DNA of 64,000 nt from DASZTV01 sp035547515 (GCA_035547515.1 DASZUS010000056.1:1-64000), one strand, 5' to 3'; shown: positions 33,280 to 42,301, numbered from the stretch's first letter. Notes: a model not told the origin generated them from the sequence alone. Numbers and translations are program-made.

Positions 33280-34530
33280 TTAGAGCAGGAACGTGAACAG
33301 CGGGGAGCCAGGCGGCACCTGCTCGATGGTGAGCGGGCTGGCTGCCATCCGCTCCAGCAGCGCCGGCAGGTCACCGGCACTCTCGAGCTCGATACCGACC
33401 AGCGCCGGGCCGGTCTCCCGGTTGTTCTTCTTCACGTACTCGAAGACCACGATGTCCTCCCCCTGCGAGAGCACCACGTCGAGGAAGTGGCGCAGCGCAC
33501 CGGGCTCCTGCGGGAAGGTCACCAGGAAGTAGTGGCGCAACCCTTCGTGCAGCAGGGAACGCTCCACGATCTCGCCGTACCGGCTCACGTCGTTGTTGCC
33601 GCCTGACACGACGCAGACGACGGGGCCGTGCGCCGATCCACCGAGGTAGCGCCGGGCGGCCGCGCTCGCCAGCGCTCCGGCCGGCTCGGCGATGATGCCC
33701 TCGGACTGGTAGAGGTCGAGCATCTCGGTGCAGACGGCGCCTTCGGGCACCGTGACCACCTCGTCGACCAGGTCCCGCACGATCTCGAACGCGCGGGAGC
33801 CGACCTCCCGCACCGCCGCACCGTCGACGAAGGTGTCGAGCTCGGGTACGGCGACCGGCTGCCCCGCGGCGAGCGCCGCCGTCATGCTCGCCGCACCGGC
33901 GGGCTCCGCGCCGACGATCCGAGTGCCAGGGAGTTCCTGGCGCAGCCACAACGCCATCCCGGCGATCAGGCCGCCGCCTCCAACCGGGATGACGACGGTG
34001 TCGATCGGCCCGTCGCACGCCTCGGGAAGCTCGACGGCGACGCTGCCCTGGCCGGCAATCGTGCGCGGGTCGTCGAACGGGTGGATCAGTACGGCGCCGC
34101 TGCGAGCCGCCTCCGCGGACGCGGCCGCCCCGGCGTCGTCGTACGTGCTGCCCGAGATGACCTGCTCGATCCAGGGCCCGCCGATCGCCGCGATCCGCTG
34201 CCGCTTCTGGCGCGGCGTGCTCGCCGGCAGGAACACCCGGCCCTTGATCTGCAGCGCCGCACAGGCGAACGCCACCCCCTGGGCGTGGTTACCCGCGCTC
34301 GCACAGACGACGCCATGCGCGCGCTCCTCGGCGCCCAACGCGACGACGGCGTTGTAGGCGCCGCGGACCTTGTACGACCGGCACAGCTGCAGGTCCTCGC
34401 GCTTGAGCAGCACGGGGACGCCGAGCTCGTCGCTGAGCCGGTTGCTGGGCTCGAGCGCGGTACGGCGGACGATGCCCGTGAGCCTGTTCGCAGCCTCGGC
34501 CACCTCGGCGGCAGTCGGCCCGGCGGTCAC
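33280..34530 (-). CDS. ilvA: Threonine ammonia-lyase (biosynthetic)
   Basis: Deaminates threonine to 2-oxobutanoate, the first step of isoleucine synthesis. The 416-residue PLP enzyme has the lysine segment LCRSYKVRGAYNA (about residues 50-62), ASAGNHAQGVAF, the phosphate-binding VIPVGGGGLIAGMA, and a C-terminal ACT-like regulatory domain (HYFLVTFPQEPGALRHFLD to FTFLL), which suggests feedback by isoleucine. The length fits the single-regulatory-domain actinobacterial form. The start is GTG 34530. Confidence 0.9.
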   Translation of the reverse strand: MTAGPTAAEVAEAANRLTGIVRRTALEPSNRLSDELGVPVLLKREDLQLCRSYKVRGAYNAVVALGAEERAHGVVCASAGNHAQGVAFACAALQIKGRVFLPASTPRQKRQRIAAIGGPWIEQVISGSTYDDAGAAASAEAARSGAVLIHPFDDPRTIAGQGSVAVELPEACDGPIDTVVIPVGGGGLIAGMALWLRQELPGTRIVGAEPAGAASMTAALAAGQPVAVPELDTFVDGAAVREVGSRAFEIVRDLVDEVVTVPEGAVCTEMLDLYQSEGIIAEPAGALASAAARRYLGGSAHGPVVCVVSGGNNDVSRYGEIVERSLLHEGLRHYFLVTFPQEPGALRHFLDVVLSQGEDIVVFEYVKKNNRETGPALVGIELESAGDLPALLERMAASPLTIEQVPPGSPLFTFLL

Positions 34531-34553
34531 CGGATGACGCTAGCCCGGCGCCG

Positions 34554-34826
34554 GTGAGCCATGCTCGAGTGGTGAAGCTGAAGCTCGACCTCCACGACAT
34601 CTACAACCGCGGATCGGAGATCGACCGGGCGCTCGAGGGGATCATCAACGAGGCAGTCGCCAAGAAGGCGAAGCTCGTCGAGATCATCCCGGGCAAAGGG
34701 TCGGGCCAGCTGAAGAAGCACGTGCTGCGGTTCCTCGACCGCAAGGACATCAAGGCGCTCTACCACCGTGTGGAGAAGGACTCCGACAACTTCGGCCGGG
34801 TCTTCGTGCACTTCCGCTGGAAGTAG
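34554..34826 (+). CDS. Smr-domain protein
   Basis: A 90-residue protein that is essentially one small MutS-related (Smr) domain: LDLHDIYNRGSEIDRALEGII (the LDLHG-like motif) and VEIIPGKGSGQLKKHVLRFL (the HGxGxGxL-like motif, here with PGKGSG). Smr domains often nick or bind nucleic acids. This short form is widespread in actinobacteria and its target is unknown. GTG 34554 lies 7 bases after TAGCCC, close to a leaderless promoter; GTG 34569 is an alternative. Confidence 0.75.
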   Translation: MSHARVVKLKLDLHDIYNRGSEIDRALEGIINEAVAKKAKLVEIIPGKGSGQLKKHVLRFLDRKDIKALYHRVEKDSDNFGRVFVHFRWK

Positions 34827-34872
34827 GCCTCTCCCCGGCCCAACCGGTTGCCCAGGGCAGACGTCTGAACGC

Positions 34873-36828
34873 ATGATGAAGCACCCTCGTCGCGACTTCC
34901 CCGACGACCCAGCGGATCGGCCCATGCACACGAAGACCCACGCGCACTGGCGAGGCCTCGACGGCCTGCGCGCCGTCGCCGTGGTCGCCGTGGTGATCTA
35001 CCACTTCTCGCCGATGACGCTGCCCGGCGGCTACCTGGGCGTCGACATCTTCTTCGTGATCAGCGGCTACCTGATCACCCGGCTGATCACGGAGGAGTTC
35101 CTACGCCGGCACCGCCTCGACGCCCCGGCCTTCTACCGGCGGCGCGCCCGGCGGCTGCTCCCGGCGCTGGCGATCGTGCTGGCAAGCGTCGGCGCGAGCT
35201 CGCTGATCTGGCGCGACCAGCTCGCCACGGTCCGGCCCGGCATCGTCTTCTCAGCGCTGTTCAGCGCGAACTGGTGGCTCGCGTTCGCCCACCAGCCGTA
35301 CTTCGTCGCGACCGGCCGGCCGAGCATGCTGCAGCACCTGTGGTCGCTCGGCGTCGAGGAGCAGTTCTACCTGGTCTGGCCGCTGGTCGTGGCCGCCACG
35401 CTGGGCGCCAGCTGGCGGCGGCTGACCCGTCGTGGCCTCGACCCGCGAGCGGTGACCGGCCGCCTCGTCGCGCCGCTCTGTGGCGTCGCCGTGGGGCTCG
35501 CGCTGGTCTCGACGGGGCTGACCTGGCTGCTGGCGGACGAGTCGAACGTCCCGTACGGCGGTGACGGCTCGACGCTCTACTACGGCACGGACACCCACGC
35601 GATGGGCCTCCTGCTGGGTGCCGCGCTCGGCGCCTGGGCGGTCGGGCGGTCCTCGGCCGGCGCCGGTCGCCGCAGGGTCCCAGCGCCCCTGGTCGAGCTC
35701 GCCGGCGTCGGTGCCCTCATCGTGCTACTCGTGCTCACCCGCAGCTACGGGCCGTACTCTCACTCGCTCTACCGCGGCGGGTTCCTGCTGGTCTCGGCCC
35801 TCGTCGCAGTGGTCGTGGCCGCCGCCACCGGTCCGGCGGGGCGCCTCGGGCGGGTGCTCGACGCGCGGCCGCTTCGCTGGATCGGCGTACGGTCCTACAG
35901 CATCTACCTCTGGCACTGGCCGATCGCCGTCGTCACCCGTCCCGCGCTCGACACCTCGATGCCGACCTGGCTCGACCAGCTGCTGCGGATCGCGCTGACC
36001 CTCGCGCTCTCGGACGCGACGTACCGGTACGTCGAGACCCCAATCCGCAAGCGCGGGTTCGTGGCGACCTGGCGATCCTTGCTCGGCCGGCTCCGCCGCA
36101 TCAGGCCGAGCGGCCTGCCGCGCCCAGCCTTCGCCGGCATCACCGTGATGCCAGCGGTCGTGGTCGCCGGCCTCGTGATCGCGCTGCCGGCCCCGCGACC
36201 GGCGGCCGCACTCGCGACGCAGGGCGGCACGCACCTGGTGCTCCACCCTCTGCCCGCAACGAATCCGCCCGTCGGGCCGCGCCTGAGTAGCAGGCCGGGC
36301 GCGCGCCGGATGCCCAAGATCAGCGGCTTCGGCGACTCGGTGATGCTGGACGCTCGGCAAACGCTGGCGCAGGCGTTCGGCGGTGGCACCATCGACGCCG
36401 TCGTCGGGCGTCAGCCCGGCCCGATCCTCGACGACGTGATGCAACAGGCGCGCGCCCACCGGCTCAACCCGGTGGTGATCATCCACGCAGGCAACAACGG
36501 GCTGATCGACCCCGACCAGCTCAAGCGGGTGCTCGGCTACCTCGGTGGCGCTGGCGCAGCCGAGGTCCAGGTGGTTCTCGTGCTCAACGACCACCTCGAC
36601 CCCTACGACCACTCCTGGCAGACGCCGAACAACACGATGCTGGCTCGCGTCGTACCGCGCTTCCACAAGGCAGTCTTCGTCAACTGGAACAAGGTCGCCG
36701 GCGAGCACCCGGGATGGCTGTACTCCGACGACCTGCACCTCAAGCCGAGCGGTGCCGTCGGCTACGCGAAACTCCTGGCCGCGACCTACCGGCAGTCGCT
36801 GCCTACCCCCGGCGCTTCCTCGAAGTAG
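34873..36828 (+). CDS. Acyltransferase-3/SGNH two-domain membrane O-acyltransferase (OatA-like)
   Basis: A protein of about 650 residues. The N-terminal half is an acyltransferase-3 domain with ten or more transmembrane helices and the signatures GLDGLRAVAVVAVVIYHF, GYLGVDIFFVISGYLITRLI and LWSLGVEEQFYLVWPLVV. The C-terminal extracellular part is SGNH-like, with GFGDSVMLDA (Ser), HAGNNGL (Asn) and DDLHLKPSG (Asp-His). Such proteins O-acetylate peptidoglycan or surface polysaccharides. The start is uncertain: ATG 34873, 34876 or 34924 all precede the conserved region. Confidence 0.85.
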   Translation: MMKHPRRDFPDDPADRPMHTKTHAHWRGLDGLRAVAVVAVVIYHFSPMTLPGGYLGVDIFFVISGYLITRLITEEFLRRHRLDAPAFYRRRARRLLPALAIVLASVGASSLIWRDQLATVRPGIVFSALFSANWWLAFAHQPYFVATGRPSMLQHLWSLGVEEQFYLVWPLVVAATLGASWRRLTRRGLDPRAVTGRLVAPLCGVAVGLALVSTGLTWLLADESNVPYGGDGSTLYYGTDTHAMGLLLGAALGAWAVGRSSAGAGRRRVPAPLVELAGVGALIVLLVLTRSYGPYSHSLYRGGFLLVSALVAVVVAAATGPAGRLGRVLDARPLRWIGVRSYSIYLWHWPIAVVTRPALDTSMPTWLDQLLRIALTLALSDATYRYVETPIRKRGFVATWRSLLGRLRRIRPSGLPRPAFAGITVMPAVVVAGLVIALPAPRPAAALATQGGTHLVLHPLPATNPPVGPRLSSRPGARRMPKISGFGDSVMLDARQTLAQAFGGGTIDAVVGRQPGPILDDVMQQARAHRLNPVVIIHAGNNGLIDPDQLKRVLGYLGGAGAAEVQVVLVLNDHLDPYDHSWQTPNNTMLARVVPRFHKAVFVNWNKVAGEHPGWLYSDDLHLKPSGAVGYAKLLAATYRQSLPTPGASSK

Positions 36829-36915
36829 CACATGACCGGCGCCCGACGCCGCCGGTATCCGCCCCCGTGTCCGGTTTCGCGGGGAACCGGGCCGGGGTCA
36901 TGTGCTACTTCGAGG
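36818..36915. terminator. 20-bp inverted repeat at convergent gene ends, probable terminator
   Basis: CCTCGAAGTAGCACATGACC (36818-36837) is matched perfectly by its reverse complement at 36896-36915, with a 58-base GC-rich loop. The left arm includes the last codons and stop of the acyltransferase gene. The right arm ends 5 bases before the stop of arfB on the other strand. The size of the perfect arms is unusual for a plain terminator. Confidence 0.65.
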
Positions 36916-36919
36916 TGGT

Positions 36920-37351
36920 CTACTCGTCGGGGCCCGGGCGGCGGCGAGCCGACTTGGTCTCACCGCGCCGGCGCTTGCTGTCGAGGCGCCGCTGCTTTGC
37001 CGCCTTGGTCGGCCTGGTGGGACGCCGCGGCGGCGGCGGGGGCGCGACGGCGGCGGCGAGCAGGGCGGCAAGGCGCGCCACCGCGGCCTCGCGGTTCTGC
37101 AGCTGCGAGCGCTCGGTCTGGCTGACCACCGTGAGTACGCCGTCCACCAGTCGGCCGCCGAGCCGGTCGAGTGCCCGCTGGCGGTACGTCGTGCCCAGCG
37201 AGGGAGAGCCGGCCACGTCGAAGGAGAGCTCGACCCGGCTGTCGGAAGTGTTCACCGACTGGCCGCCCGGACCGGAGGACCGCGAGAACCGCCATGACAG
37301 CTCCCCGGCGGGAATGCTCAGACGAGCGTTCACCCGCAGATCCCCGGCCAC
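36920..37351 (-). CDS. arfB: Alternative ribosome-rescue factor ArfB
   Basis: A 143-residue peptidyl-tRNA hydrolase related to class I release factors. It has the catalytic GGQ motif in RSSGPGGQSVNTSDSRVEL (about residues 27-42) and a long basic C-terminal tail (KAAKQRRLDSKRRRGETKSARRR), which in ArfB enters the empty mRNA channel of stalled ribosomes. GTG 37351 starts just before the conserved LRVNARLSIPAGEL segment. Confidence 0.9.
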   Translation of the reverse strand: MAGDLRVNARLSIPAGELSWRFSRSSGPGGQSVNTSDSRVELSFDVAGSPSLGTTYRQRALDRLGGRLVDGVLTVVSQTERSQLQNREAAVARLAALLAAAVAPPPPPRRPTRPTKAAKQRRLDSKRRRGETKSARRRPGPDE

Positions 37352-37446
37352 GGCACCATTCTCTCGCGCCACACCCGTTACGCCGAACGGGTTGATGCGG
37401 GGGGCTGACACTCAAGTGTGGGATGATCTAGGTCGAAATCACACCT

Positions 37447-37689
37447 GTGTCATTCGCTGGGACCGAACCGCCGCCGGGGGTCATGATGGCCGGAGCCACC
37501 GCACCGACTTCCCCCGTGATGCGCCTGCTTGCCGACGGGATCCCGCTCAGCCTGATCTGCGACCTGGTGAGCACGCTCGAGCCGGACTCCCTGGCGATCA
37601 ACAGCGCCGAGCGGCCCAGCGGGGACCCGATCTGGCACGACGCCGCATCCGACGTCGTCACCGCCTGGCGGCAAGCCGCCTCGGAGTAG
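37447..37689 (+). CDS. Small conserved actinobacterial protein
   Basis: An 80-residue protein. The C-terminal 55 residues (TSPVMRLLADGIPLSLICDL and so on) are the recognisable part: proteins with RLLADGxPLxLLxDL recur next to cytochrome oxidase genes in actinobacteria. Function unknown. The start is uncertain: GTG 37447 gives 80 residues and ATG 37483 gives 68. It points toward the convergent ctaF gene, whose end is 35 bases away. Short symmetric motifs (ACACTcaAGTGT, 37405-37420 region) lie upstream. Confidence 0.6.
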   Translation: MSFAGTEPPPGVMMAGATAPTSPVMRLLADGIPLSLICDLVSTLEPDSLAINSAERPSGDPIWHDAASDVVTAWRQAASE

Positions 37690-37724
37690 CGCCGAGCGCG
37701 CGACCCCCGACTGCGACGAGGGGG

Positions 37725-38114
37725 TCAGACCTCGTCGGTGTAGTACTCGAAGAGCATCGAGCCGACCGCCGGCACCGCGAACGCCGCGCCCAGGAAGACC
37801 ATCCACCAGCCGAAAACCACCCCGGCGAAGATCACCGCGGCCGACCCTGCGCACCACAGCGGCGCCCAGCTGTACGGGCTGAAGAAGCCCATCTCCCCCG
37901 CGCCGTCGGCGATCTCCGCGTCCGGCATGTCCTCCCAGCGGTCGTCGATGCGCCGTCCGGTCATGAACATGTACGTCGAGACGAGTACGCCGAGGCACAC
38001 CCCGAGCGCGAGCGCCGTCGTACCCGTCGGGTCGTGCGAGGTGAACCAGTAGACGACGTCGGCGCCCGCGAGGAACACCGCGATGAACGCGAAGAGGTAG
38101 GCCTCGACCTTCAT
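37725..38114 (-). CDS. ctaF: Actinobacterial cytochrome c oxidase subunit IV
   Basis: A 129-residue integral membrane subunit of the aa3 oxidase with four transmembrane helices (AYLFAFIAVFLAGADVVYW, TTALALGVCLGVLVSTYM, and two near the C-terminus). The conserved DDRWEDMPDAEIADGAGEMGFFSPYSWAPL loop is diagnostic of the actinobacterial subunit IV family. ATG 38114 is 2 bases after the ctaD stop, so it is the last gene of ctaC-ctaD-ctaF. Confidence 0.93.
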   Translation of the reverse strand: MKVEAYLFAFIAVFLAGADVVYWFTSHDPTGTTALALGVCLGVLVSTYMFMTGRRIDDRWEDMPDAEIADGAGEMGFFSPYSWAPLWCAGSAAVIFAGVVFGWWMVFLGAAFAVPAVGSMLFEYYTDEV

Positions 38115-38116
38115 GG

Positions 38117-39814
38117 CTATGCCCCCGTCTCAACGGGCAGCGAGTGATGCTCCTGCAGCCCCGCAAGGTGGGGGTAGTGCAGGTCGAACGCCGGCCGCTC
38201 GGAGCGGATCCGCGGCACCGAGGTGAAGTTGTGCCGCGGCGGCGGGCAGGACGTCGCCCACTCGAGCGAGTTGCCGTAGCCCCACGGGTCGTCGCCGACG
38301 ACGCGCTCGTTCTTGCCGACCCAGCTTCGCCACGCGTTGTACATGAACGGCAGCATCGACAGGCCGAGGATGTAGGCGCCGATCGTCGAGACCGTGTTCA
38401 GCGTGGTCCAGCCGTCTGAGGGCAGGTAGTCGGCGTACCGGCGCGGCATTCCTTCCACACCCAGCCAGTGCTGGACGAGGAACGTCGTATGGAAGCCGAT
38501 GAACAGCGTCCAGAAGTGGATCTTGCCGAGCCGCTCGTCGAGCATCGTGCCGGTCATCTTCGGCCACCAGAAGTAGAAGCCGGAGAACATCGCGAACACG
38601 ACCGTGCCGAACAGCACGTAGTGGAAGTGCGCCACCACGAAGTAGGAGTCCGACACGTGGAAGTCGATCGGCGGCGCGGCCAGCATGACGCCGGTCAGGC
38701 CACCGAGCAGGAACGTGATCAGGAAGCCGATGGCGAACAGCATCGCGGTGTCGAACGAGATCGCGCCGCGCCACATCGTGCCGATCCAGTTGAAGAACTT
38801 CACACCCGTCGGTACGGCGATCAGGAAGCTCAGCAGCGAGAAGAACGGCAGCAGGACCGCGCCGGTGGCGAACATGTGGTGCGCCCACACGGTGATCGAC
38901 AGGCCGGAGATCGAGATCGTCGCGAAGACCAGGCCCTTGTAGCCGAACAGCGGCTTGCGGCTGAAGACCGGGATGACCTCGGAGATGATGCCGAAGAACG
39001 GCAAGGCGACGATGTAGACCTCGGGATGGCCGAAGAACCAGAACAGGTGCTGCCAGAGCACCGCGCCGCCGTTGTTCGAGTCGAACACGTGGGCACCGAA
39101 CTTGCGGTCGGCCTCGAGCGCGAACAGCGCCGCAGCGAGCACCGGGAAGGCGACCAGCACGAGGATCGAGGTGAACAGGATGTTCCAGGTGAAGATCGGC
39201 ATCCGGAACATCGTCATACCCGGTGCCCGCAGGCAGATGATCGTCGTGACGAAGTTGACGCCGCCGAGGATGGTGCCGAAGCCGGACAGCGCCAGACCCA
39301 TGATCCACAGGTCGGCGCCGGGCCCCGGTGAGTGCAGCGCGTTGGACAGCGGCGCGTAGGCGAACCAGCCGAAGTCGGCCGCGCCGTTCGGAGTCAGGAA
39401 GCCCGACATCATGATCAGACCGCCGAACAGGAACAGCCAGTAGCTGAACATGTTCAGCCGCGGGAACGCGACGTCGGGGGCGCCGATCTGCAGCGGCATG
39501 ATCACGTTGGCGAAGCCGACGAACAGCGGCGTCGCGAAGAACAGCAGCATGATCGTGCCGTGCATCGTGAACATCTGGTCGTAGGTCTCGGCACTGAACA
39601 GCTGCTGACCTGGCCGCGCGAGCTCCGTGCGCATCAGCTCGGCCATGATGCCGCCGATGAGGAAGAACACGAACGACGTCGACAGGTAGAGCAGGCCGAT
39701 GACCTTGTGGTCGGTGCTGGTGATCCAGCGCACGATCCGGCTACCGGGTACGACGTGGACCCGCTGGGGGCGCAGCCGCTCGACCGCGGGGCGCGTGGGC
39801 TCGACGACCGTCAC
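38117..39814 (-). CDS. ctaD: Cytochrome c oxidase subunit I
   Basis: The 565-residue catalytic subunit of the aa3 terminal oxidase, with twelve transmembrane helices, heme a, and the heme a3-CuB centre. Visible signatures are WFFGHPEVYIVALPFFGIIS (CuB His and cross-linked Tyr region), WAHHMFATG, and SYFVVAHFHYVLFG (heme ligands). The start GTG 39814 overlaps the ctaC stop (GTGA). The length and the C-terminal extension are normal for actinobacteria. Confidence 0.97.
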   Translation of the reverse strand: MTVVEPTRPAVERLRPQRVHVVPGSRIVRWITSTDHKVIGLLYLSTSFVFFLIGGIMAELMRTELARPGQQLFSAETYDQMFTMHGTIMLLFFATPLFVGFANVIMPLQIGAPDVAFPRLNMFSYWLFLFGGLIMMSGFLTPNGAADFGWFAYAPLSNALHSPGPGADLWIMGLALSGFGTILGGVNFVTTIICLRAPGMTMFRMPIFTWNILFTSILVLVAFPVLAAALFALEADRKFGAHVFDSNNGGAVLWQHLFWFFGHPEVYIVALPFFGIISEVIPVFSRKPLFGYKGLVFATISISGLSITVWAHHMFATGAVLLPFFSLLSFLIAVPTGVKFFNWIGTMWRGAISFDTAMLFAIGFLITFLLGGLTGVMLAAPPIDFHVSDSYFVVAHFHYVLFGTVVFAMFSGFYFWWPKMTGTMLDERLGKIHFWTLFIGFHTTFLVQHWLGVEGMPRRYADYLPSDGWTTLNTVSTIGAYILGLSMLPFMYNAWRSWVGKNERVVGDDPWGYGNSLEWATSCPPPRHNFTSVPRIRSERPAFDLHYPHLAGLQEHHSLPVETGA

Positions 39815-40638
39815 GACAGGTAGCCTCCGGTCTTCGGCGGGGTCGTGGACCCCGTGTAGAGCGTGTATTCGTCGTTCGTGCCGGCCGCGGCCTCAGCCTT
39901 CGCCTTGGTCAGCCATGCGGCGTACGCCGTCGGCGACACCGCCTTGACCGTGAACAGCATCCGGTCGTGGTCGATGCCGCAGAACTCCGCACACCGGCCC
40001 TGGAAGGTGCCCTGCGAGGTGACGGTGACCGAGAACTCGTTGGGGTGACCCGGGATCACGTCGCGCTTGAACAGGAACGGCACCACCCAGAACGAGTGGA
40101 TCACGTCCGGCGAGGTCAGGTAGAAGTTGATCGGGGTGTTGGTCGGGATCACCATCTGCGGCGGGTTGCCCGGCCGGCCGGTGATCGACAGGCCGTCCTG
40201 CAGGTAGTTGAACTGCCACGACCACTGGAAGCCGACGACGCCCATCTGCAGCGTGTTGGCGGCGTGGGAGACCTTGTCCTCTTTGTTCTCGTTGATCGCC
40301 GTGAAATAGAACAAAACGGACACGACCACGATCGGGATGAACGTGTACATGACCTCGATCGGCAGGTTGTAGCGCACCTGGCGAGGCATCTGGTCCGGCG
40401 TACGCCGGCGGAACGCGATGCAGGCGACGATGATCATCGCCAGCACGATCCCGCCGACCACGGCAGAGGCGATCAGCGCGCCCTGCCACAGGTGCAGCGC
40501 GTCCCGGCCCTGCTTGGTCACGGGAGCTGGCCAACCACCGCGTTCCCACTTTGCGGCCTCCCCCGTGCATCCCGTCGCCAGCAGCATCACGGCGGGGATC
40601 AGGGCAAGGCGGGCTACCCGGGCGGAGCGTCGGAGCAC
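39811..40638 (-). CDS. ctaC: Cytochrome c oxidase subunit II
   Basis: A 275-residue lipoprotein-type subunit that accepts electrons through the CuA centre. The signal ends in a lipobox (LLATGC, Cys 24). Two transmembrane helices follow, then a cupredoxin domain with DVIHSFWVV and the CuA motif CAEFCGIDHDRM. Start GTG 40638. It begins a minus-strand operon with ctaD and ctaF and is probably preceded by its own promoter in the 83 bases after adoK. Confidence 0.96.
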   Translation of the reverse strand: MLRRSARVARLALIPAVMLLATGCTGEAAKWERGGWPAPVTKQGRDALHLWQGALIASAVVGGIVLAMIIVACIAFRRRTPDQMPRQVRYNLPIEVMYTFIPIVVVSVLFYFTAINENKEDKVSHAANTLQMGVVGFQWSWQFNYLQDGLSITGRPGNPPQMVIPTNTPINFYLTSPDVIHSFWVVPFLFKRDVIPGHPNEFSVTVTSQGTFQGRCAEFCGIDHDRMLFTVKAVSPTAYAAWLTKAKAEAAAGTNDEYTLYTGSTTPPKTGGYLS

Positions 40639-40721
40639 GGCCCAAACCTAACGCAGCGGCTTCGCGCTCCTGCGAGCAGGGGCGGCGTGTCCCGGCAGCG
40701 TTGCGCCGGAGCGGCTCTGCG

Positions 40722-41681
40722 TCACAGGTGGGCGCCGATCTCGGCTGCCGCGTCCTCGCCGTACGCCGCGGCGAGCCTGGCGCGACCGGCGGCGGCGTCG
40801 AGGACGTACTCCTGCGGCCCGAGGCTCTCCAGGCACAGCGTTGCCATGAGGGAGCCGAGCTGGGCGCTGCGCTCGAGCGAGAGCTCCCACGACCGCCCCG
40901 CCAGGAAGCCCGCGCGGAACGCGTCGCCCACGCCGGTCGGGTCGGCGACGGTCTCGGCCGGTACGACGCCCACTCTCAGCTCGTCCTGGCCGTCCTGCTC
41001 GATGACGACGCCGTCGGCGCCGTGCGTGGTGACCCGGGTGCCGACCGCGGCAAGGACCTGCTGTGCCGTCATGCCGGTCTTGGACTCGAGCAGGGCCGCC
41101 TCGTAGGCGTTGCAGAACAGGATCTGGGCGCCGTCGAGCAGCGTGGTGATCGCCGCGCTGTCGAGCGAGGCCAGCTGCTGGGAGGGGTCCGCGGCGAACG
41201 GGATGGCGTGGTCCCGGCAGTACGCCGCGTGGGCGACCATCGCGTCCGGCGCGTTGGGGCTGACCAGGACGAGGTCGAGCTCGCCGAGGGCGCCGAGGTC
41301 GATCTGGGCCGACTCGGCCATGGCGCCCGGGTAGAACGACGCGATCTGGTTCTGGTCGGTGTCCGTCGTACACACGAAGCGCGCGGTGTGGCGGGTCTGG
41401 GACACCCGGACACCGGAGGTGTCGACGCCGTGGCCTTCGAGCCACTCCCGGTAGTCGGCGAAATCCGGCCCGACGGCGCCGACCATCACCGGGGCCAAGC
41501 CGAGGTTGCCGAGCCCGAAGCAGATGTTCGCCGCGACCCCGCCGCGGCGTACCTCGAGGTCGTCGACCAGGAACGACACCGAGATCGAGGCGAGCTGGTC
41601 GGGCAGGAGCTGCTCGGCGAACCTGCCGGGATAGGTCATCAGGTGGTCGGTGGCGATGGATCCGCTCACGGCGATGCGCAT
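40722..41681 (-). CDS. adoK: Adenosine kinase / PfkB-family carbohydrate kinase
   Basis: A 319-residue ribokinase-fold kinase. It matches, from memory, Mycobacterium tuberculosis AdoK closely along its whole length: IAVSGSIATDHLM, PGRFAEQLLPDQL, RGGVAANI (substrate-binding GG), QIASFYPGAMAE, AADPSQQLA, and the anion-hole motif DPTGVGDAFRAGFLAGRS with the catalytic Asp. It phosphorylates adenosine to AMP if the function is conserved; ribose and other sugars have been suggested for some homologues. ATG 41681. A short inverted repeat precedes it on the opposite side. Confidence 0.85.
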   Translation of the reverse strand: MRIAVSGSIATDHLMTYPGRFAEQLLPDQLASISVSFLVDDLEVRRGGVAANICFGLGNLGLAPVMVGAVGPDFADYREWLEGHGVDTSGVRVSQTRHTARFVCTTDTDQNQIASFYPGAMAESAQIDLGALGELDLVLVSPNAPDAMVAHAAYCRDHAIPFAADPSQQLASLDSAAITTLLDGAQILFCNAYEAALLESKTGMTAQQVLAAVGTRVTTHGADGVVIEQDGQDELRVGVVPAETVADPTGVGDAFRAGFLAGRSWELSLERSAQLGSLMATLCLESLGPQEYVLDAAAGRARLAAAYGEDAAAEIGAHL

Positions 41682-41700
41682 CTGGGCAAACTACCGACCG

Positions 41701-41733
41701 GTAAGGGTTTTGCTACTCACGGGTCACCCTTAC
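41701..41733. promoter_or_regulatory. Inverted repeat in a divergent promoter
   Basis: GTAAGGGT (41701-41708) and ACCCTTAC (41726-41733) are perfect 8-bp arms with a 17-base spacer. They lie between adoK (start 41681) and a small ORF. The right arm overlaps the putative -10 TACGGT (41731-41736), so it could be an operator. The binding factor is unknown. Confidence 0.4.
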
Positions 41734-41743
41734 GGTCCGAGCC

Positions 41744-41935
41744 ATGTCGCCTCGCCACCTGGCTCTCGAGCACGGCTCCGACACGCTGGCCGATCTCGTC
41801 GCGGACGCGCGGGCGATCCCGGCTGCGGCCTACGGCGCCGGCAAACGCGTCATCGACCTGGCCGAGCCGGCCCGCGCCATGGTGATCGCGATCCCCGAGG
41901 CCACCGCGGCGGCCTTCGCCGACTTCGCCGGCTAG
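41744..41935 (+). CDS. Small hypothetical protein (63 aa)
   Basis: A short helical, alanine-rich ORF (LALEHGSDTLADLVADARAI, then RVIDLAEPARAMVIAIPEA). It has no family that I recognise. The ATG at 41744 lies 7 bases after TACGGT, matching the leaderless promoter pattern of this window, which is the main support. It is convergent with the Fe-S protein gene, 9 bases away. Confidence 0.45.
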   Translation: MSPRHLALEHGSDTLADLVADARAIPAAAYGAGKRVIDLAEPARAMVIAIPEATAAAFADFAG

Positions 41936-41944
41936 CGCGAGGGT

Positions 41945-42301
41945 CTAGCTGAAGGAGTCGCCGCAGGCGCAGGAGCCGGTGGCGTTGGGGTTGTCGATCG
42001 TGAAGCCCTGCTTCTCGATCGTGTCCACGAAGTCGATGGTCGCGCCGGTGAGGTAGGGGACGCTCATCCGGTCCACGACGACCTTGACCCCGCCGAAGTC
42101 GGTGAAGGTGTCGCCCTCGAGGGTGCGCTCGTCGAAGAACAGCTGGTAGCGCAGGCCCGAGCAGCCGCCGGGCTGCACCGCGATGCGCAGCGCCAGGTCG
42201 TCGCGACCCTCCTGCTCGAGCAGGCTCTTGACCTTGACGGCGGCGCTGTCCGAGAGGATGACGGACTCGGTCGACGTGGCGGTGGTGTCCTGCACGGTCA
42301 T
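41945..42301 (-). CDS. erpA: A-type iron-sulfur cluster insertion protein (ErpA/HesB-like)
   Basis: A 118-residue carrier that delivers Fe-S clusters to target enzymes. It has the three conserved cysteines: one in QPGGCSGLRYQL (about residue 47) and the CxC pair in NATGSCACGDSFS at the end. The family length is normal. ATG 42301 has GGAG upstream. It lies among genes for Fe-S-dependent enzymes (QcrA, LipA); a functional link is plausible but not shown. Confidence 0.9.
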   Translation of the reverse strand: MTVQDTTATSTESVILSDSAAVKVKSLLEQEGRDDLALRIAVQPGGCSGLRYQLFFDERTLEGDTFTDFGGVKVVVDRMSVPYLTGATIDFVDTIEKQGFTIDNPNATGSCACGDSFS

